DNA of 64,000 bases from Sphingomonas adhaesiva (GCF_036946125.1 NZ_JAQIJT010000002.1:1610001-1674000); one strand, 5' to 3'. Shown: positions 8,635 through 18,467, counted from the stretch's first letter. The notes: generated by a model from the sequence alone, not told the origin. Made by a program: numbers and translations.

Positions 8635-9623
8635 GCCGCCGCCTTGCGGGCGTCGCGCCACGCCTTGGCGCGCGCGCGCAGGTGGTCCGCCGTCGCCCAC
8701 GCCGCCCCGACCGGGCCGCGCGGGTACAGCGTGACGCGGTACAGCGTGTCGCATCCGTCCGCGAAGCGCAGCTTGTACGGCGCCGGGGTCAGCCCGTTGC
8801 CCAGTTTGTCGTACCAGTCGATCGCCGGATCCGCGCACGCCGCCGCGATATGCAGCCCCGCCAGTACGTAGCCGGGCGAGAAATCGGCCAGCGCCTCGTC
8901 GTAGCCGACCTTCATCAGCGCCAGCCGCCGCCCGCACAGGATGCCGAATTCGAACGCCACCAGCCGCACGCCGTCCCACAGCAGCGCCACCCGCAGCGCG
9001 CCCGCCGCCGCGGCCCGCGTCGCCAGCAGCGTGTAGAAGGTCGCGGTCGCCGTATCGTCCGCGATGGCCGTGCCCGCCCGCCCCTTCCACCCCGATCGCT
9101 CGACCGCGAACAGCTGCGTCAGCAACTCGGGCCCGACATCGCGCCGCACCTCGAACCGCATCCCCCGCGCCTCCACCAGCGCGGCATGTCCGATCCGCAG
9201 TCGCTGCCGGATGCGCTTGCTGCGCGCCGCCAGCCACGCCGAATAGCCCGCGCGACAGTCGGTCACCGGCGACAGCGCATGCGCCCGGATCGCGACGCGG
9301 TGCCGCGGGCTCCAGCCGCGCGCCGCCGCCAGCAGCCGCGCCTCTTCCTCCAGATAGTCGATCTGCACCGCCCCGCCGCGCGCCGCGCGCAACAACCGGC
9401 GGGGCAGGTCGTCGTCCACCGCCACGTCGGGCGAGATATCGAAGCGGATGCTGTGCGGGTTCGTCGCGCTGCGCAGCCGCGGCCAGCGCACCGGGCCGAT
9501 CGCCAGCGCATCGCGCACCACCATCACGCCGCCGACATCCTCAATGGCGCCGAACGCCGCCGACCAGCTGTCGAACCAGCCGTGCTGGAGGTGGAAGGGT
9601 GCGCCCGGCGCGACGGTCAGCAT
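8631..9623 (-). CDS. CelD/FemAB-type acyltransferase (Acetyltransf_6)
   Basis: A 330-residue protein with the GNAT-like fold typical of CelD/BcsL proteins of polysaccharide loci. Recognisable parts are RSGWKGRAGTAIADD, the turn DGVRLVAFEFGI and the C-terminal KVGYDEALADFSPGYVL, which also occurs in the second such protein at 19419. Likely adds an acyl (perhaps acetyl) group to the polymer or a precursor. It is the first gene of the minus-strand operon and divergent from a FemAB-like gene 85 bp away. The substrate is unknown. Confidence 0.7.
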   Translation of the reverse strand: MLTVAPGAPFHLQHGWFDSWSAAFGAIEDVGGVMVVRDALAIGPVRWPRLRSATNPHSIRFDISPDVAVDDDLPRRLLRAARGGAVQIDYLEEEARLLAAARGWSPRHRVAIRAHALSPVTDCRAGYSAWLAARSKRIRQRLRIGHAALVEARGMRFEVRRDVGPELLTQLFAVERSGWKGRAGTAIADDTATATFYTLLATRAAAAGALRVALLWDGVRLVAFEFGILCGRRLALMKVGYDEALADFSPGYVLAGLHIAAACADPAIDWYDKLGNGLTPAPYKLRFADGCDTLYRVTLYPRGPVGAAWATADHLRARAKAWRDARKAAA

Positions 9624-9707
9624 TTAACCACTCTGCAAGTCGTCCCCGATTACCAGCCGGCTTCCGGTCACCCGCGGACTAGGCGCATGCTTCCCAAGAA
9701 TTCGTGA

Positions 9708-10787
9708 ATGGACCTCTCCTCCTCCCCCCTCGACGGCGCCGTATCCGGCAGTGCCCTGACCACCCTCGCCACGCCCGAGGAGGCGGCGGCGTTCGACGCG
9801 TTCCTGCGCGACGCCCCCTTTGCCGCCTATCAGCAGACGCGCGCCTGGGCCGCGGCGGCGCCGGCGTCGGCCAGGCGCGGATGGCGCTGGTTCTTCCATC
9901 ATGACGCGCACGGACCGATCGGCGCGGCGGTGATCCGCACCACCCGGCTCGGCTTCGGCCGGTGGCTGGCCACGATCCAGCGCGGGCCGGTCGTCCACGA
10001 TCCCGCGCGCTTCGCGGAAACGCTGTCCGCGCTGCTCGACGCGCTGCGCGATGCCGGCTGCTGCACCGTGCAGCTGGCCCCGCGCGTCCGCGGTCGCGCG
10101 CTGCCCGTCATGACCGAGGCGCTGCGCGGCTACGGCTTCGCCCCGCTTCCGCACGACCAGCAATCGCTGCATCAGGCGACCGGCATCGTCTGGCTCGACA
10201 AGCCCGAGGAGGATGTGCTCGCCGGCTTCCGCCAGCGCGCGCGCCGTGCACTGCGCAGCGCGCAGAGGGCCGGCATCACGGTGCGCACCGCCACAGGCGC
10301 GCGCGATCTCGCCGCCTACCAGCGCGTCCTCGACGACTTCGCCGCCGCGCGCCCCGGCTACGACATCAGCGGGCAACCCGACGCGCACGGACAGGCGGCG
10401 CTGGTCGCGGCATGCGGCGGCGACCTGCTGCTCGCCGAGCGCGACGGGGTGGCGATCGGGGCGCACGGCTTCGTGCGACAGGCGGACGAGGCGATCTGGC
10501 TGTCGCTCGCCACCAGCGATCGCGACGGCGTATCGCCCGGCTATCCGCTGTTGTGGGAGGCGATGCGCCGCGCCCGCGCGCAGGGGTGCGCCGGCTACGA
10601 CCTCGCGGGACTGCCGCTCGACGAACCGCAGGACGCGGGCGAGGCCGGGCGCGCGCAGTTCAAATCGGCCTTCGCTCCCCATCGCCGCGTGATGCCCCCG
10701 ATGCAGATGGCGGTGCTCGATCCGCTCGCGCACCATCTGCTGTTCGGCGCGCGACAGGCGTATCGCGCCTGGCGCCGCCGTGGCTGA
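9708..10787 (+). CDS. FemAB-like aminoacyl/acyl transferase
   Basis: A 359-residue relative of FemA/B/X, the tRNA-dependent peptidoglycan bridge enzymes, which in polysaccharide loci often act on other substrates. Two GNAT-like halves are suggested. YQQTRAWAAA lies near the start. RRALRSAQRAGITVRTA is in the middle, and GYPLLWEAMRRARAQGCAGYDL precedes the C-terminus, as in this family. First gene of a plus-strand run, overlapping the flippase start by 8 nt. Possible role: attaching an amino-acid or acyl substituent to the exopolysaccharide. Confidence 0.7.
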   Translation: MDLSSSPLDGAVSGSALTTLATPEEAAAFDAFLRDAPFAAYQQTRAWAAAAPASARRGWRWFFHHDAHGPIGAAVIRTTRLGFGRWLATIQRGPVVHDPARFAETLSALLDALRDAGCCTVQLAPRVRGRALPVMTEALRGYGFAPLPHDQQSLHQATGIVWLDKPEEDVLAGFRQRARRALRSAQRAGITVRTATGARDLAAYQRVLDDFAAARPGYDISGQPDAHGQAALVAACGGDLLLAERDGVAIGAHGFVRQADEAIWLSLATSDRDGVSPGYPLLWEAMRRARAQGCAGYDLAGLPLDEPQDAGEAGRAQFKSAFAPHRRVMPPMQMAVLDPLAHHLLFGARQAYRAWRRRG

Positions 10788-12387
10788 CGCCGCGGTCGCC
10801 CCGCCGCGCACGCGCAGCTCGCTCGCCACGCTGGCGCGCTCCGCCGGGCTGGTGGCGGCGATCCGCGGGGTCGACACATTGCTGTCGTTTCTCGTCTCGG
10901 TGCTGCTCGCCAACCGCTTCGGCGCGTCGGGGCAGCTCGACGCCTTCTTCCTCGCGCGGCGCACCACGGTCGGGTTCGCGGATACGATCCGCAAGCTGGT
11001 GGGCCAGGTGGCGCTCCCCCCGGTCATCGCCGCCGCCGATCGGGGCGCGCCGCTGACGCTCGCCATCCTGCCACGCCGGCTGACGTGGTTCTTCGCCGCG
11101 TTCGGCATGGTGATGCTCGCGGGCATCCTGATCCCCGGCGTCCTGGTCCACCTGTTCGCGCCGGGCTTCCGCGGCGCGCAGCATGCGCTGACCGCACGGA
11201 TGATGGCGATCATGATGCCGCTTCTCCCGCTCGCGGTCATCGCCTCGCTGCTCGCCGCGGTGCTTCAGGCACGCCGCCGCTACGGCCTCAGCGAGGGCAC
11301 GAACCTGCTCCAGCGCGCGCTGCTGGTGCTGGTGCTCGCGCTGCTGGTCCCGCCGCTCGGCATCGTCGCGGGTGCCTGGACGATGCTGGCGAGCGGTGTC
11401 GTCGGCTTCGCGATCCTGCTCGCGGGCGCCTGGTCGATCGTGTGCCCTGCGCGGTCGGCGCCGGATGCCCCCGCCGCCGCCCTGCCGACCCCGGCCGTCG
11501 GCGGCGGGCTGCTCGCCGCGGTCGTCCTCAACGGCTATTTCCAGGCGTCGTCGCTCATCGACTTCGCCTTCGCCTCCACGACCGCGGATGGCGGCGTCGC
11601 CGCGCTCGAATATGGCGCGCGGCTCGTGTCGCTGATCCCTGGCCTCGTCATGTCGAGCCTCGCGACCGTGCTCGCGCCCGAGCTGATCCACGCCGTGCAG
11701 CAGCGTGACCGCGCCGCCGCCGCCGCGGGGATCGAGCGGTTCCAGCGCCTCGTCCTCTTCGCGCAGGCGCCGGTATCGGTCGGCATGATCCTGGGCGCGC
11801 CGCTGATGGTGGCGGCGCTGTTCGGCCACGGCAAGTTCGACGCCGCCGCCATCGCCTCCGCCGCCGCCTGCACCGCCGGCTATGCCGCCGCCGCGGTGTT
11901 CCTGGCGCCGATGAGCGCGATCACCTCCGCCATCTACGCCGATCCGCACCGTCCGTGCCTGCGCGACCTGACCGTCATCGCGGTGCTGGGCCTTGCGCTC
12001 CGCGCCGGTCTGGTCGGCATCGCCGCGCCGGTCTGGGGCGCGGGCGGCATCGCCTGGGCCGCGGCGGGTGCGACCGCGCTCACCTTCGTCGTCGCGGAAG
12101 CGGTCGCGGTGCGCCGCTTCCACCATTTCCACCTCGCGCGCCAGTTGCTCGAACTCGCCCGCTGCCTCCTCTGTGCCGCGGTCGCCGCGCTGGCAGGGTC
12201 TGCGCTGCTGGCGCTGCTCCCCGCACCACGCAGCACGGTCGCCGAACTGGCGCTGCTCGGCCTCCTCGGCGCCATCGTCGTCGCCGGCTACGCCGCCGCG
12301 GCCCTCGCGCTGCGCGTACCGGAGGTCGCCCAGCTGCGCGCGCTCGCCCCCGCGCTGCTCGCCCGCCACAAGCGCCGCCGCGCATGA
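10780..12387 (+). CDS. MurJ/MVIN-family lipid-linked oligosaccharide flippase
   Basis: Polytopic membrane protein of 535 residues with about 12-14 hydrophobic segments. The stretch GVDTLLSFLVSVLLANRFGASGQLDAFFLA near residues 30-60 is the MVIN signature region. It probably flips the lipid-linked repeat unit to the periplasm, replacing a Wzx. The start is GTG at 10780, inside the FemAB stop region (GTGGCTGA). A housekeeping MurJ is unlikely given its place amid polysaccharide genes, but cannot be excluded. Confidence 0.8.
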   Translation: MADAAVAPPRTRSSLATLARSAGLVAAIRGVDTLLSFLVSVLLANRFGASGQLDAFFLARRTTVGFADTIRKLVGQVALPPVIAAADRGAPLTLAILPRRLTWFFAAFGMVMLAGILIPGVLVHLFAPGFRGAQHALTARMMAIMMPLLPLAVIASLLAAVLQARRRYGLSEGTNLLQRALLVLVLALLVPPLGIVAGAWTMLASGVVGFAILLAGAWSIVCPARSAPDAPAAALPTPAVGGGLLAAVVLNGYFQASSLIDFAFASTTADGGVAALEYGARLVSLIPGLVMSSLATVLAPELIHAVQQRDRAAAAAGIERFQRLVLFAQAPVSVGMILGAPLMVAALFGHGKFDAAAIASAAACTAGYAAAAVFLAPMSAITSAIYADPHRPCLRDLTVIAVLGLALRAGLVGIAAPVWGAGGIAWAAAGATALTFVVAEAVAVRRFHHFHLARQLLELARCLLCAAVAALAGSALLALLPAPRSTVAELALLGLLGAIVVAGYAAAALALRVPEVAQLRALAPALLARHKRRRA

Positions 12388-12394
12388 TCCGCCC

Positions 12395-13429
12395 ATGATC
12401 CGTATCGCCTTCCTGCTGCCGCACCTGCGCGCGGGCGGCGCGGAGCGGGTCGTCGTCAACTGGGCCAACGCGCTCGACCGCGCCGACTTCGCCCCCGTCG
12501 TCATGCTGGGCCGGGTCGAGGGCGACTTCCTCCCGCTGCTCGCTCCCGACGTGCCGGTGATCGCATTGGGCGGGCGGCGCGCGCTGACCCGCCCGTGGCG
12601 CATCGCGCGCGCGCTCGCCGCGCACCGCATCGACCTCGCCTATTCCGCCACCAGCGCGATGAACCTCGCTTCGCTCGCCGCGCCGACGCGCGTGCCGCGG
12701 ATCGTCTCCGAACACACGCCCCCCGACGCCTTCGCGCGCGAGGCGAAGTGGCCGCTCGCGCGCCGCATCGCCACCGCCGCGCTCCATCGCCACGCCGTCG
12801 CGATCGCCGTGCCCACCCCTGCCATCGCGCAGGCGATCCGCCACGCCCGCGTCGCGGTCATTCCCAACCCCGTCCTCGCCGACGCCCCCGCCCCGCTCCC
12901 CCCCGCGACACACGGCCGGCGCCTCGTCGCCGCCGGCCGCCTCGTCCCCGCCAAAGGGTTCGACACCCTCATCGACGCCATGGCGCTGGTCCCGGGCGCC
13001 ACGCTGACGATCCACGGCGACGGCCCGCTGCGACGCGACCTCGCCCGCCGCATCGCCGACCGGCAGTCCCCCGTGACCCTCGCCGGCCACACCGCGCACC
13101 TCGCCCCCGCGCTCGCCGACGCCGACCTGTTCGTCTCATCCTCCCGTCGCGAGGGCTTCGGCAACGTCCTGATCGAGGCGATGGCGCAGGGTACCCCCGT
13201 CCTCGCCACCCGCGCCGGCGGGCCCGAGACGTTCATCGATGACGGCGTGAACGGCTTCCTCGCCGACCCCGATGACGCAGCCGCACTCGCCGCGCGCATC
13301 GCCGCGCTCCTGGCCGACGCCCCGCGCCGCCACGCGGTGCGCGCGGCCGCGCGCGTCACCGCCGCGCGCTACACTATCGGCACCTCGACCGCACAGTTCG
13401 CCGCGCTGGCACGGGCCATCGCGGGTTAA
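12395..13429 (+). CDS. Glycosyltransferase, family 4
   Basis: GT-B enzyme of 344 residues. It begins with IAFLLPHLRAGGAERVVVNW, a loop typical of GT4 proteins. The C-terminal donor site has VAAGRLVPAKGFDTLIDA and the EGFGNVLIEAMAQGTPVLAT motif with both conserved glutamates. Adds a sugar to the growing repeat unit in the cytoplasm. It begins 7 nt after the flippase stop. An ATG at 12384 leads at once to a stop, so 12395 is the start. Confidence 0.9.
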   Translation: MIRIAFLLPHLRAGGAERVVVNWANALDRADFAPVVMLGRVEGDFLPLLAPDVPVIALGGRRALTRPWRIARALAAHRIDLAYSATSAMNLASLAAPTRVPRIVSEHTPPDAFAREAKWPLARRIATAALHRHAVAIAVPTPAIAQAIRHARVAVIPNPVLADAPAPLPPATHGRRLVAAGRLVPAKGFDTLIDAMALVPGATLTIHGDGPLRRDLARRIADRQSPVTLAGHTAHLAPALADADLFVSSSRREGFGNVLIEAMAQGTPVLATRAGGPETFIDDGVNGFLADPDDAAALAARIAALLADAPRRHAVRAAARVTAARYTIGTSTAQFAALARAIAG

Positions 13430-13463
13430 GGGTAAAGTTACGCGCGGCTGCGATAGCCGGCGC

Positions 13464-14219
13464 ATGCGTCGCCTCCTTCCCTGCTCTCTCCTTCTGGCGC
13501 CGGCCCTCGCTCTTGCCGCCTGCGCCGGCCCGGTCCGCTACGCCCCCGCGCCGCAGGTCGCGTTGACGGCCCCCTCGCTCGATCTCGCCCGCGCCGCCTC
13601 GCGCATGGTGGAGGCACGGCTCGATCAGGACGGCGATTTCCACGCCGGCGACCTCGTCCGCCTCACCTTCCCCTACACGCCCGCGCTCAACACCGATCAG
13701 CGCGTGGCGCTGTCGGGTGCGATCAGCCCGCCGCTGCTCGATCCCCTGCCGATCCGCGGGCTGACCACCGCCATGCTCCAGACCCGCCTGCGCGCCGCCT
13801 ATGCCGCGAAGCTCGCACGGCCGGAGGTCTCGGTCGCGCTCCTCGAATACAATCGCCCCCCGCCCCCGCAGGAGATCTTCGTGCTGGGCGAGGTCGCGAA
13901 GCCCGGCAATTTCCCCTACCGCGACGGCACCACCCCGTTCGAGGGGATCGCGCGGGCTGGCGGCGGCAACCGCGACGCCGACCTGTCGCGCGTCGTCGCG
14001 CTCACCCCGATCGGCGACCGGCTGGAGGCGCGGATGCTCGACCTGTCCGCCACGCTTCACGGCGCGACCACGCCGGTCGACTTCCTGCCGCCCTATACCG
14101 TCCTGATCGTGCCTCCCACCGCGATCGCGCGCGACGTCGACCGCGCGCGCCAGATCCGCCAGATCATCGGCTTCAACGGCGTCAACATCGGCTCCGCGAT
14201 CCAGATCGTGCAGCCCTGA
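13464..14219 (+). CDS. Wza-like polysaccharide export lipoprotein
   Basis: Outer-membrane export protein of the Poly_export family, 251 residues. The signal peptide ends in a lipobox (LALAAC, Cys at about residue 20). A Poly_export domain (DFHAGDLVRLTFPY, about 53-140) and one SLBB-like segment (IFVLGEVAKPGNFPY, about 142 on) follow. It is shorter than E. coli Wza (379), with fewer SLBB domains and no clear C-terminal amphipathic helix, as in the BexD-like minimal forms. Its stop overlaps the start of the Wzz-like gene. Confidence 0.87.
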   Translation: MRRLLPCSLLLAPALALAACAGPVRYAPAPQVALTAPSLDLARAASRMVEARLDQDGDFHAGDLVRLTFPYTPALNTDQRVALSGAISPPLLDPLPIRGLTTAMLQTRLRAAYAAKLARPEVSVALLEYNRPPPPQEIFVLGEVAKPGNFPYRDGTTPFEGIARAGGGNRDADLSRVVALTPIGDRLEARMLDLSATLHGATTPVDFLPPYTVLIVPPTAIARDVDRARQIRQIIGFNGVNIGSAIQIVQP

Positions 14220-15994
14220 TGGGGATCGGCGCGACCTATCTGCGCATCGTGCTCTCGCGCTGGCGGCTGCTGAGCGCGATCGTCGTCGCCTGCACGCTCG
14301 CCGCCTGGGGCGTCAGCACCTTCTACCTCGCGGCCAGGCCGAAGTTCCAGGCCGCGGCGCGGCTCAACATCACCCCCACCGCGGAGGAGCTGGGCTATGC
14401 GACGCACTTCGTGCGCGGCAGCACCTTCGACGGCGGCGGCGTGCTGCTCGGCACCTACGGCGAATTCGCGCACACCCGCCCGGTCGTGGCGCCGCTGGTC
14501 GACCACTGGATGGCGGATCAGGCACGCGCCGCGAGCAAGGACCTGCCCACCTGGATCGCCGCCAATTCACAGCCCAATCCCCTCTCCCCGTCGCGCATCT
14601 GGGCGATCCTCAACTACGGCGAGGCGCCGATCGTACCATTGCGCGAACAGCTGATCGCCGCGCTGGTGAAGGGCACCACGATCGAGACGGTCGAGGGCAC
14701 GTACCTGCTGCGCCTGTCGGTCGAATGGGACGACGCCGCCTCCGCCGCCTGGTTCGCCAACGCGCTGTCGGACGCGATCATCGCGCGCGCGGTCCGCGAA
14801 TCGCGCAGCAGCGGGCAGCAGCTCGCCGGCTCGCTCGAACAGCGCCTCGATGCGAAGCGCGCCGCGCTCGCCGCTACCTTGCGCCAGTCGCGCGATCTCA
14901 AATCCTCGATCGGCGTCGTCGATGTCGATCGCCAGAAACAGTCGCTGTTGGAGGCGCGGCTGACCGAACAGGCGCAGCTCACCACCGACCGCGCCACGCT
15001 CGACTCGGCGAAGAGCCAGGTCGCCGCACTGCGCCGCCAGGCCGGCGGCAAGCTGTCCTCCGCGCAATCGGTGCTGGAACAGACGCTGGCGGTCGAGGCG
15101 CCCCGCGCCGCCGGGCTCGAACGCTCGGTCGCGATCCGTCAGGCGCGCATCGGCCAGCTCGACCGCCAGATCGCATCGCTCGGCGGCTACGAGGATCGCA
15201 TCAAGGCGCTCGACGATCAGGCCGCGGCCCTCCAGCAGGAGGTGACCGCGCTCACCGAACGCGTCAGCTTCAGCCAGACCGACAATCTGTCCAACGGCCC
15301 GCGTATCCAGCTGATCGAGCGCGCCGTCCCGCCGCTGACGCGCAGCAGCCCGAAGGTCTTCCTCAACACCGCGCTCGGCTTCGTCGCGGGCTGCGCGCTG
15401 GCGGCCTGTGCGCTCTTGCTGCTCGGCCCCGCCATTCCCCGTGAAGCCACGGTGGAGGTGGAGGTGGAGGCGGAGGTGGAGCCGGAGACGCGCGCTTCCG
15501 CCGACGTCCACCCGATCAGGCCGCCCGCGCCCGCCATGGGTCGCCCCATCGTCGCGGGCAACACCGCGCTCGCCCGCGCCCCCGCGACCGTCCACCACCT
15601 CTTCCCGCACCCGCTTCCCGCGCCCGTCGACGGCGCCACCTATGCCGCCGCGGAACTCGCCGCGGTCATCGCGCTCGTCGAACCCTGGCTCGGCGCGCTG
15701 CCGACGCAGGGGACGATCGCGGTCGGCGCGCTGGACGACGCGCAGGCGGCACAGTGGCTGGCGCAAATCGCCTATGCGATGGTCCGCGACCGCGCACCGA
15801 ACCTGCGCGTCGTCGATGCCACCCGTCCCGACGCGGACCGCCCCGGCGGCGGTCCCGCCTTCCTGTATCTGGGCGCGACCGACCGCGACGCGCTGGATCG
15901 GCTACCGCGCGACACGTATCTGCTGCTCGCCGCAGACGGGCCGGTATCCGACGAACTGCCGATCGCGGCCCATGTCGTCCGCTTCCACGGTTGA
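14219..15994 (+). CDS. Wzz/Wzc-like chain-length regulator with an apparently degenerate kinase domain
   Basis: Inner-membrane polysaccharide co-polymerase of 591 residues. One helix lies at about 17-38, a long periplasmic coiled coil at about 195-350, and the second helix at about 379-405. A Glu-Val-rich linker (412-425, from a GGTGGAG microsatellite) leads to a cytoplasmic domain. There, TIAVGALDDAQAAQWLAQIA followed by LRVVDATRP keeps the spacing of a BY-kinase Walker A and A' region, but the Gly-Lys-Ser core is absent. No Tyr-rich tail is present. It probably sets chain length without being a kinase. Confidence 0.82.
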   Translation: MGIGATYLRIVLSRWRLLSAIVVACTLAAWGVSTFYLAARPKFQAAARLNITPTAEELGYATHFVRGSTFDGGGVLLGTYGEFAHTRPVVAPLVDHWMADQARAASKDLPTWIAANSQPNPLSPSRIWAILNYGEAPIVPLREQLIAALVKGTTIETVEGTYLLRLSVEWDDAASAAWFANALSDAIIARAVRESRSSGQQLAGSLEQRLDAKRAALAATLRQSRDLKSSIGVVDVDRQKQSLLEARLTEQAQLTTDRATLDSAKSQVAALRRQAGGKLSSAQSVLEQTLAVEAPRAAGLERSVAIRQARIGQLDRQIASLGGYEDRIKALDDQAAALQQEVTALTERVSFSQTDNLSNGPRIQLIERAVPPLTRSSPKVFLNTALGFVAGCALAACALLLLGPAIPREATVEVEVEAEVEPETRASADVHPIRPPAPAMGRPIVAGNTALARAPATVHHLFPHPLPAPVDGATYAAAELAAVIALVEPWLGALPTQGTIAVGALDDAQAAQWLAQIAYAMVRDRAPNLRVVDATRPDADRPGGGPAFLYLGATDRDALDRLPRDTYLLLAADGPVSDELPIAAHVVRFHG

Positions 15995-17279
15995 CGCGCA
16001 CGGCGGCGTGACGGGCAGCGCGACCGCGCAGGTCCGTGCGCTCGCACTCGTGCCGCTGCTGGTCTATGCCGTCCTCACCCAGCTCGATGCGCTCGGCAAC
16101 CGCCTCTCCGCCTATTCGCCGATCGGCACCACCCCGCTGCTGCTCGGCGCTTTGGTCGCGGCGACCGGCGCGATGCTGCTGCTGCCCGGCGCATCGCGTC
16201 GCCTGGGCGAGACGATGGGCGCGCGGCTGGTCGCCGCCCTGTTCTGCTGGGCCGTGTTCTGCTGGGCGCTGTCGCGCCACCAGTCGGAGGGGCTGACCTA
16301 TCTCGGCAAGCTCGCCGCCGCGCTGCTGCCGGCTTTCTGCCTCTTCATCATCGCCGACACGCCCGTACGCCTGCGCGCCGTGCTCTGCGCGATCGTCGCC
16401 GCGGGTGCCGTCTCCGCCGCGATCGTGCTGGTCGAGCATCACACCCACGCGCGCCTCCTTTCCACCTCGGTCGCCGCCACCACCGCGGGGTTCGAGGGCG
16501 TGGCCCGCTCCGCCGGCGGTTCGGACGAGAATCCCACCACCGCGGCGCAGATGCTGCTGGTGTCGATCCTGATCGCCGCCGCCTGGCTTTTCTCCGGCGA
16601 GCGGCGCTGGCGCTGGCCCCTCGCCGCGCTCGTCGCGGCCGGTGCGCTGGCGCTCGTCTTCATGTCCGCCCGCAGCGCGCTGATCGGACTCGCCGCGGGC
16701 GCCGCGCTGATCGCGCTGGGTTTCCGCCGCCGCGGCTTCTTCCCGCTGCTGGTCGTCGGCGGCATCGTCGCGCTGCTCGGCGCCGTCCCCTTCCTGCCCC
16801 CCACGCTCGTCGACCGCTTCACCGCGATCGGCGACTTCGGACAGGATCCGACGCTCTACCGCCGCATCAGCTACCTGCGCATCGGCTGGGACCTGTTCCA
16901 GCAATCGCCCGTATGGGGGGTCGGCCCCGGCAACTTCCCGCTCTATTACGTCACCGACGCCTATCGCTGGATGCCCGGGCGCGAGCCGTTCCCGCGCGAG
17001 CTTCACAACACCTATCTCGACGCCGCGACGGAGCTGGGCGCGATCGGCTTCCTGCTGTTCGCCGCGACGCTCGGCCATGCGCTGCGCGCCGCCTGGCGCG
17101 GCGCGGGCAGCATCGACCCCGTCCTGCGCCGCACCGCGCGCGCCGCCGGCATCGCGCTCGCCGGGCTGATGGTCGCGTGCTTCTTCATGCCGCACAAGGA
17201 CCTGCGCTATCTGTGGCTGATCGCCGGAATCGCGATCCAGTCCGGGCGGCTCTCATCCCGTCCAGGAGAAGCCGCGTGA
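15972..17279 (+). CDS. Wzy/WaaL-type O-antigen polymerase or ligase
   Basis: Polytopic membrane protein of 435 residues with 10 or more hydrophobic segments. The Wzy_C region has MSARSALIGLAAGAALIALG and, in the large periplasmic loop, LHNTYLDAATELGAIG; the His and Glu there are typical of polymerase/ligase active loops. With Wza- and Wzz-like genes beside it, a polymerase of the Wzx/Wzy pathway is the best reading. It starts 22 nt before the Wzz-like stop in another frame, and its stop overlaps the next GTG. Confidence 0.82.
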   Translation: MSSASTVDAHGGVTGSATAQVRALALVPLLVYAVLTQLDALGNRLSAYSPIGTTPLLLGALVAATGAMLLLPGASRRLGETMGARLVAALFCWAVFCWALSRHQSEGLTYLGKLAAALLPAFCLFIIADTPVRLRAVLCAIVAAGAVSAAIVLVEHHTHARLLSTSVAATTAGFEGVARSAGGSDENPTTAAQMLLVSILIAAAWLFSGERRWRWPLAALVAAGALALVFMSARSALIGLAAGAALIALGFRRRGFFPLLVVGGIVALLGAVPFLPPTLVDRFTAIGDFGQDPTLYRRISYLRIGWDLFQQSPVWGVGPGNFPLYYVTDAYRWMPGREPFPRELHNTYLDAATELGAIGFLLFAATLGHALRAAWRGAGSIDPVLRRTARAAGIALAGLMVACFFMPHKDLRYLWLIAGIAIQSGRLSSRPGEAA

Positions 17280-18466
17280 AGCTGGCCGTCATCGTCACCG
17301 AATTTCCGAAGTCGACCGAAACCTTCATCTACCGCGATCTCACCGCCTTCCTCGCCGCCGGGGTGGAGGTGCGGCTGTACCACATCGCCCCCTGGCGCCA
17401 TGGTCAGCCGCTCCACGGCTTCGCCGCGCCGCTCAGGGAACGCGTGCGCGACATCGGCTTCTGGCAACCGGGCGCGATGCTGCGCGCGCTGCGCCCCGCG
17501 GTCCTGGCGGGGGTCGCGCAGATGCTGTGGGCCTATCGCCGCCACCCGAAGATCGCCGCCAAGTCGCTCGCGATGCTCCCCAAGGCGCTGGCGATCGCCG
17601 CCGATGCGCGCGCCTGGGGTGCGACGCATGTCCATGCCGAGTTCGCGGGCCATCCCGCCACCGCCGCCTGGCTCGGCCGCCGCGCGGGCGGGCTGCCCTA
17701 TTCGGTCAGCTGCCGCGCGCACGACATCTTCCGCACCCAGGCGCTGTTGCCGCAGAAGCTGGGCGAGGCCGCCGCGGTCCGCACCGTCAGCGACTTCGGC
17801 CGCGATTTCCTGCGCCGCACCGTCCCGGTCCTCGCCGACCGCGCGGTCCACGTCATCCATTCCAGCGTCGACGTCGCCCGCATCGCGCCCGTGGAGACAC
17901 CCCCGTCGCGCGATCCCTTCCGCATCCTCTACGTCGGCGCGCTGGAGCCAAAGAAGGGCGTCGCGCACCTGCTCGACGCGCTCGCGCTCGTCGGCCCCGC
18001 GCTCGGCGACTGGCGCTGCGAATTGATCGGCCACGGCCCCGATGCCGACGCGCTACAGCGCCGCGCCGCCGCCCTGGGCCTGTCCGAGCGCGTCCGTTTC
18101 CGCGACGCACAGCCGTTCGAGGTGGTGGCACAGGCCTATGCCGACGCCAGCGTCTGCGTCGCCCCCAGCGTGATCGGCCCGAACGGTCGGCAGGAGGGCA
18201 TCCCGAACGTCATGATCGAGGCGCTGGCCTATCAGCGCCCCGCGATCACCACCGCGATTTCCGGCATCCCCGAGCTGATTCGCGACGGCGACACCGGCCT
18301 GCTGATCCCCCCCGGCGATCCGCGCGCGCTCGCCGACGCCCTCCTGCGGGTCCACCGCGATCCGCACGCCGCGCTCGCCATGGCCCGCCGCGGCCGCGCG
18401 CATGTCGAGCGGGAATTCGACCTGGCGAAGAACGCCCGCCGCCAGCTCGACCTGTTCTTCGGCTGA
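17276..18466 (+). CDS. Glycosyltransferase, family 4
   Basis: GT-B enzyme of 396 residues. It opens with LAVIVTEFPKSTETFIYRDL, typical of exopolysaccharide GT4 proteins. The donor half has ILYVGALEPKKGVAHLLDAL and EGIPNVMIEALAYQRPAIT. The GTG start at 17276 overlaps the previous stop (GTGA) and follows CAGGAGAAGC, a strong ribosome site. Last plus-strand gene of the run; a half copy of the palindromic repeat follows directly. Confidence 0.9.
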   Translation: MKLAVIVTEFPKSTETFIYRDLTAFLAAGVEVRLYHIAPWRHGQPLHGFAAPLRERVRDIGFWQPGAMLRALRPAVLAGVAQMLWAYRRHPKIAAKSLAMLPKALAIAADARAWGATHVHAEFAGHPATAAWLGRRAGGLPYSVSCRAHDIFRTQALLPQKLGEAAAVRTVSDFGRDFLRRTVPVLADRAVHVIHSSVDVARIAPVETPPSRDPFRILYVGALEPKKGVAHLLDALALVGPALGDWRCELIGHGPDADALQRRAAALGLSERVRFRDAQPFEVVAQAYADASVCVAPSVIGPNGRQEGIPNVMIEALAYQRPAITTAISGIPELIRDGDTGLLIPPGDPRALADALLRVHRDPHAALAMARRGRAHVEREFDLAKNARRQLDLFFG

Positions 18467-18467
18467 C

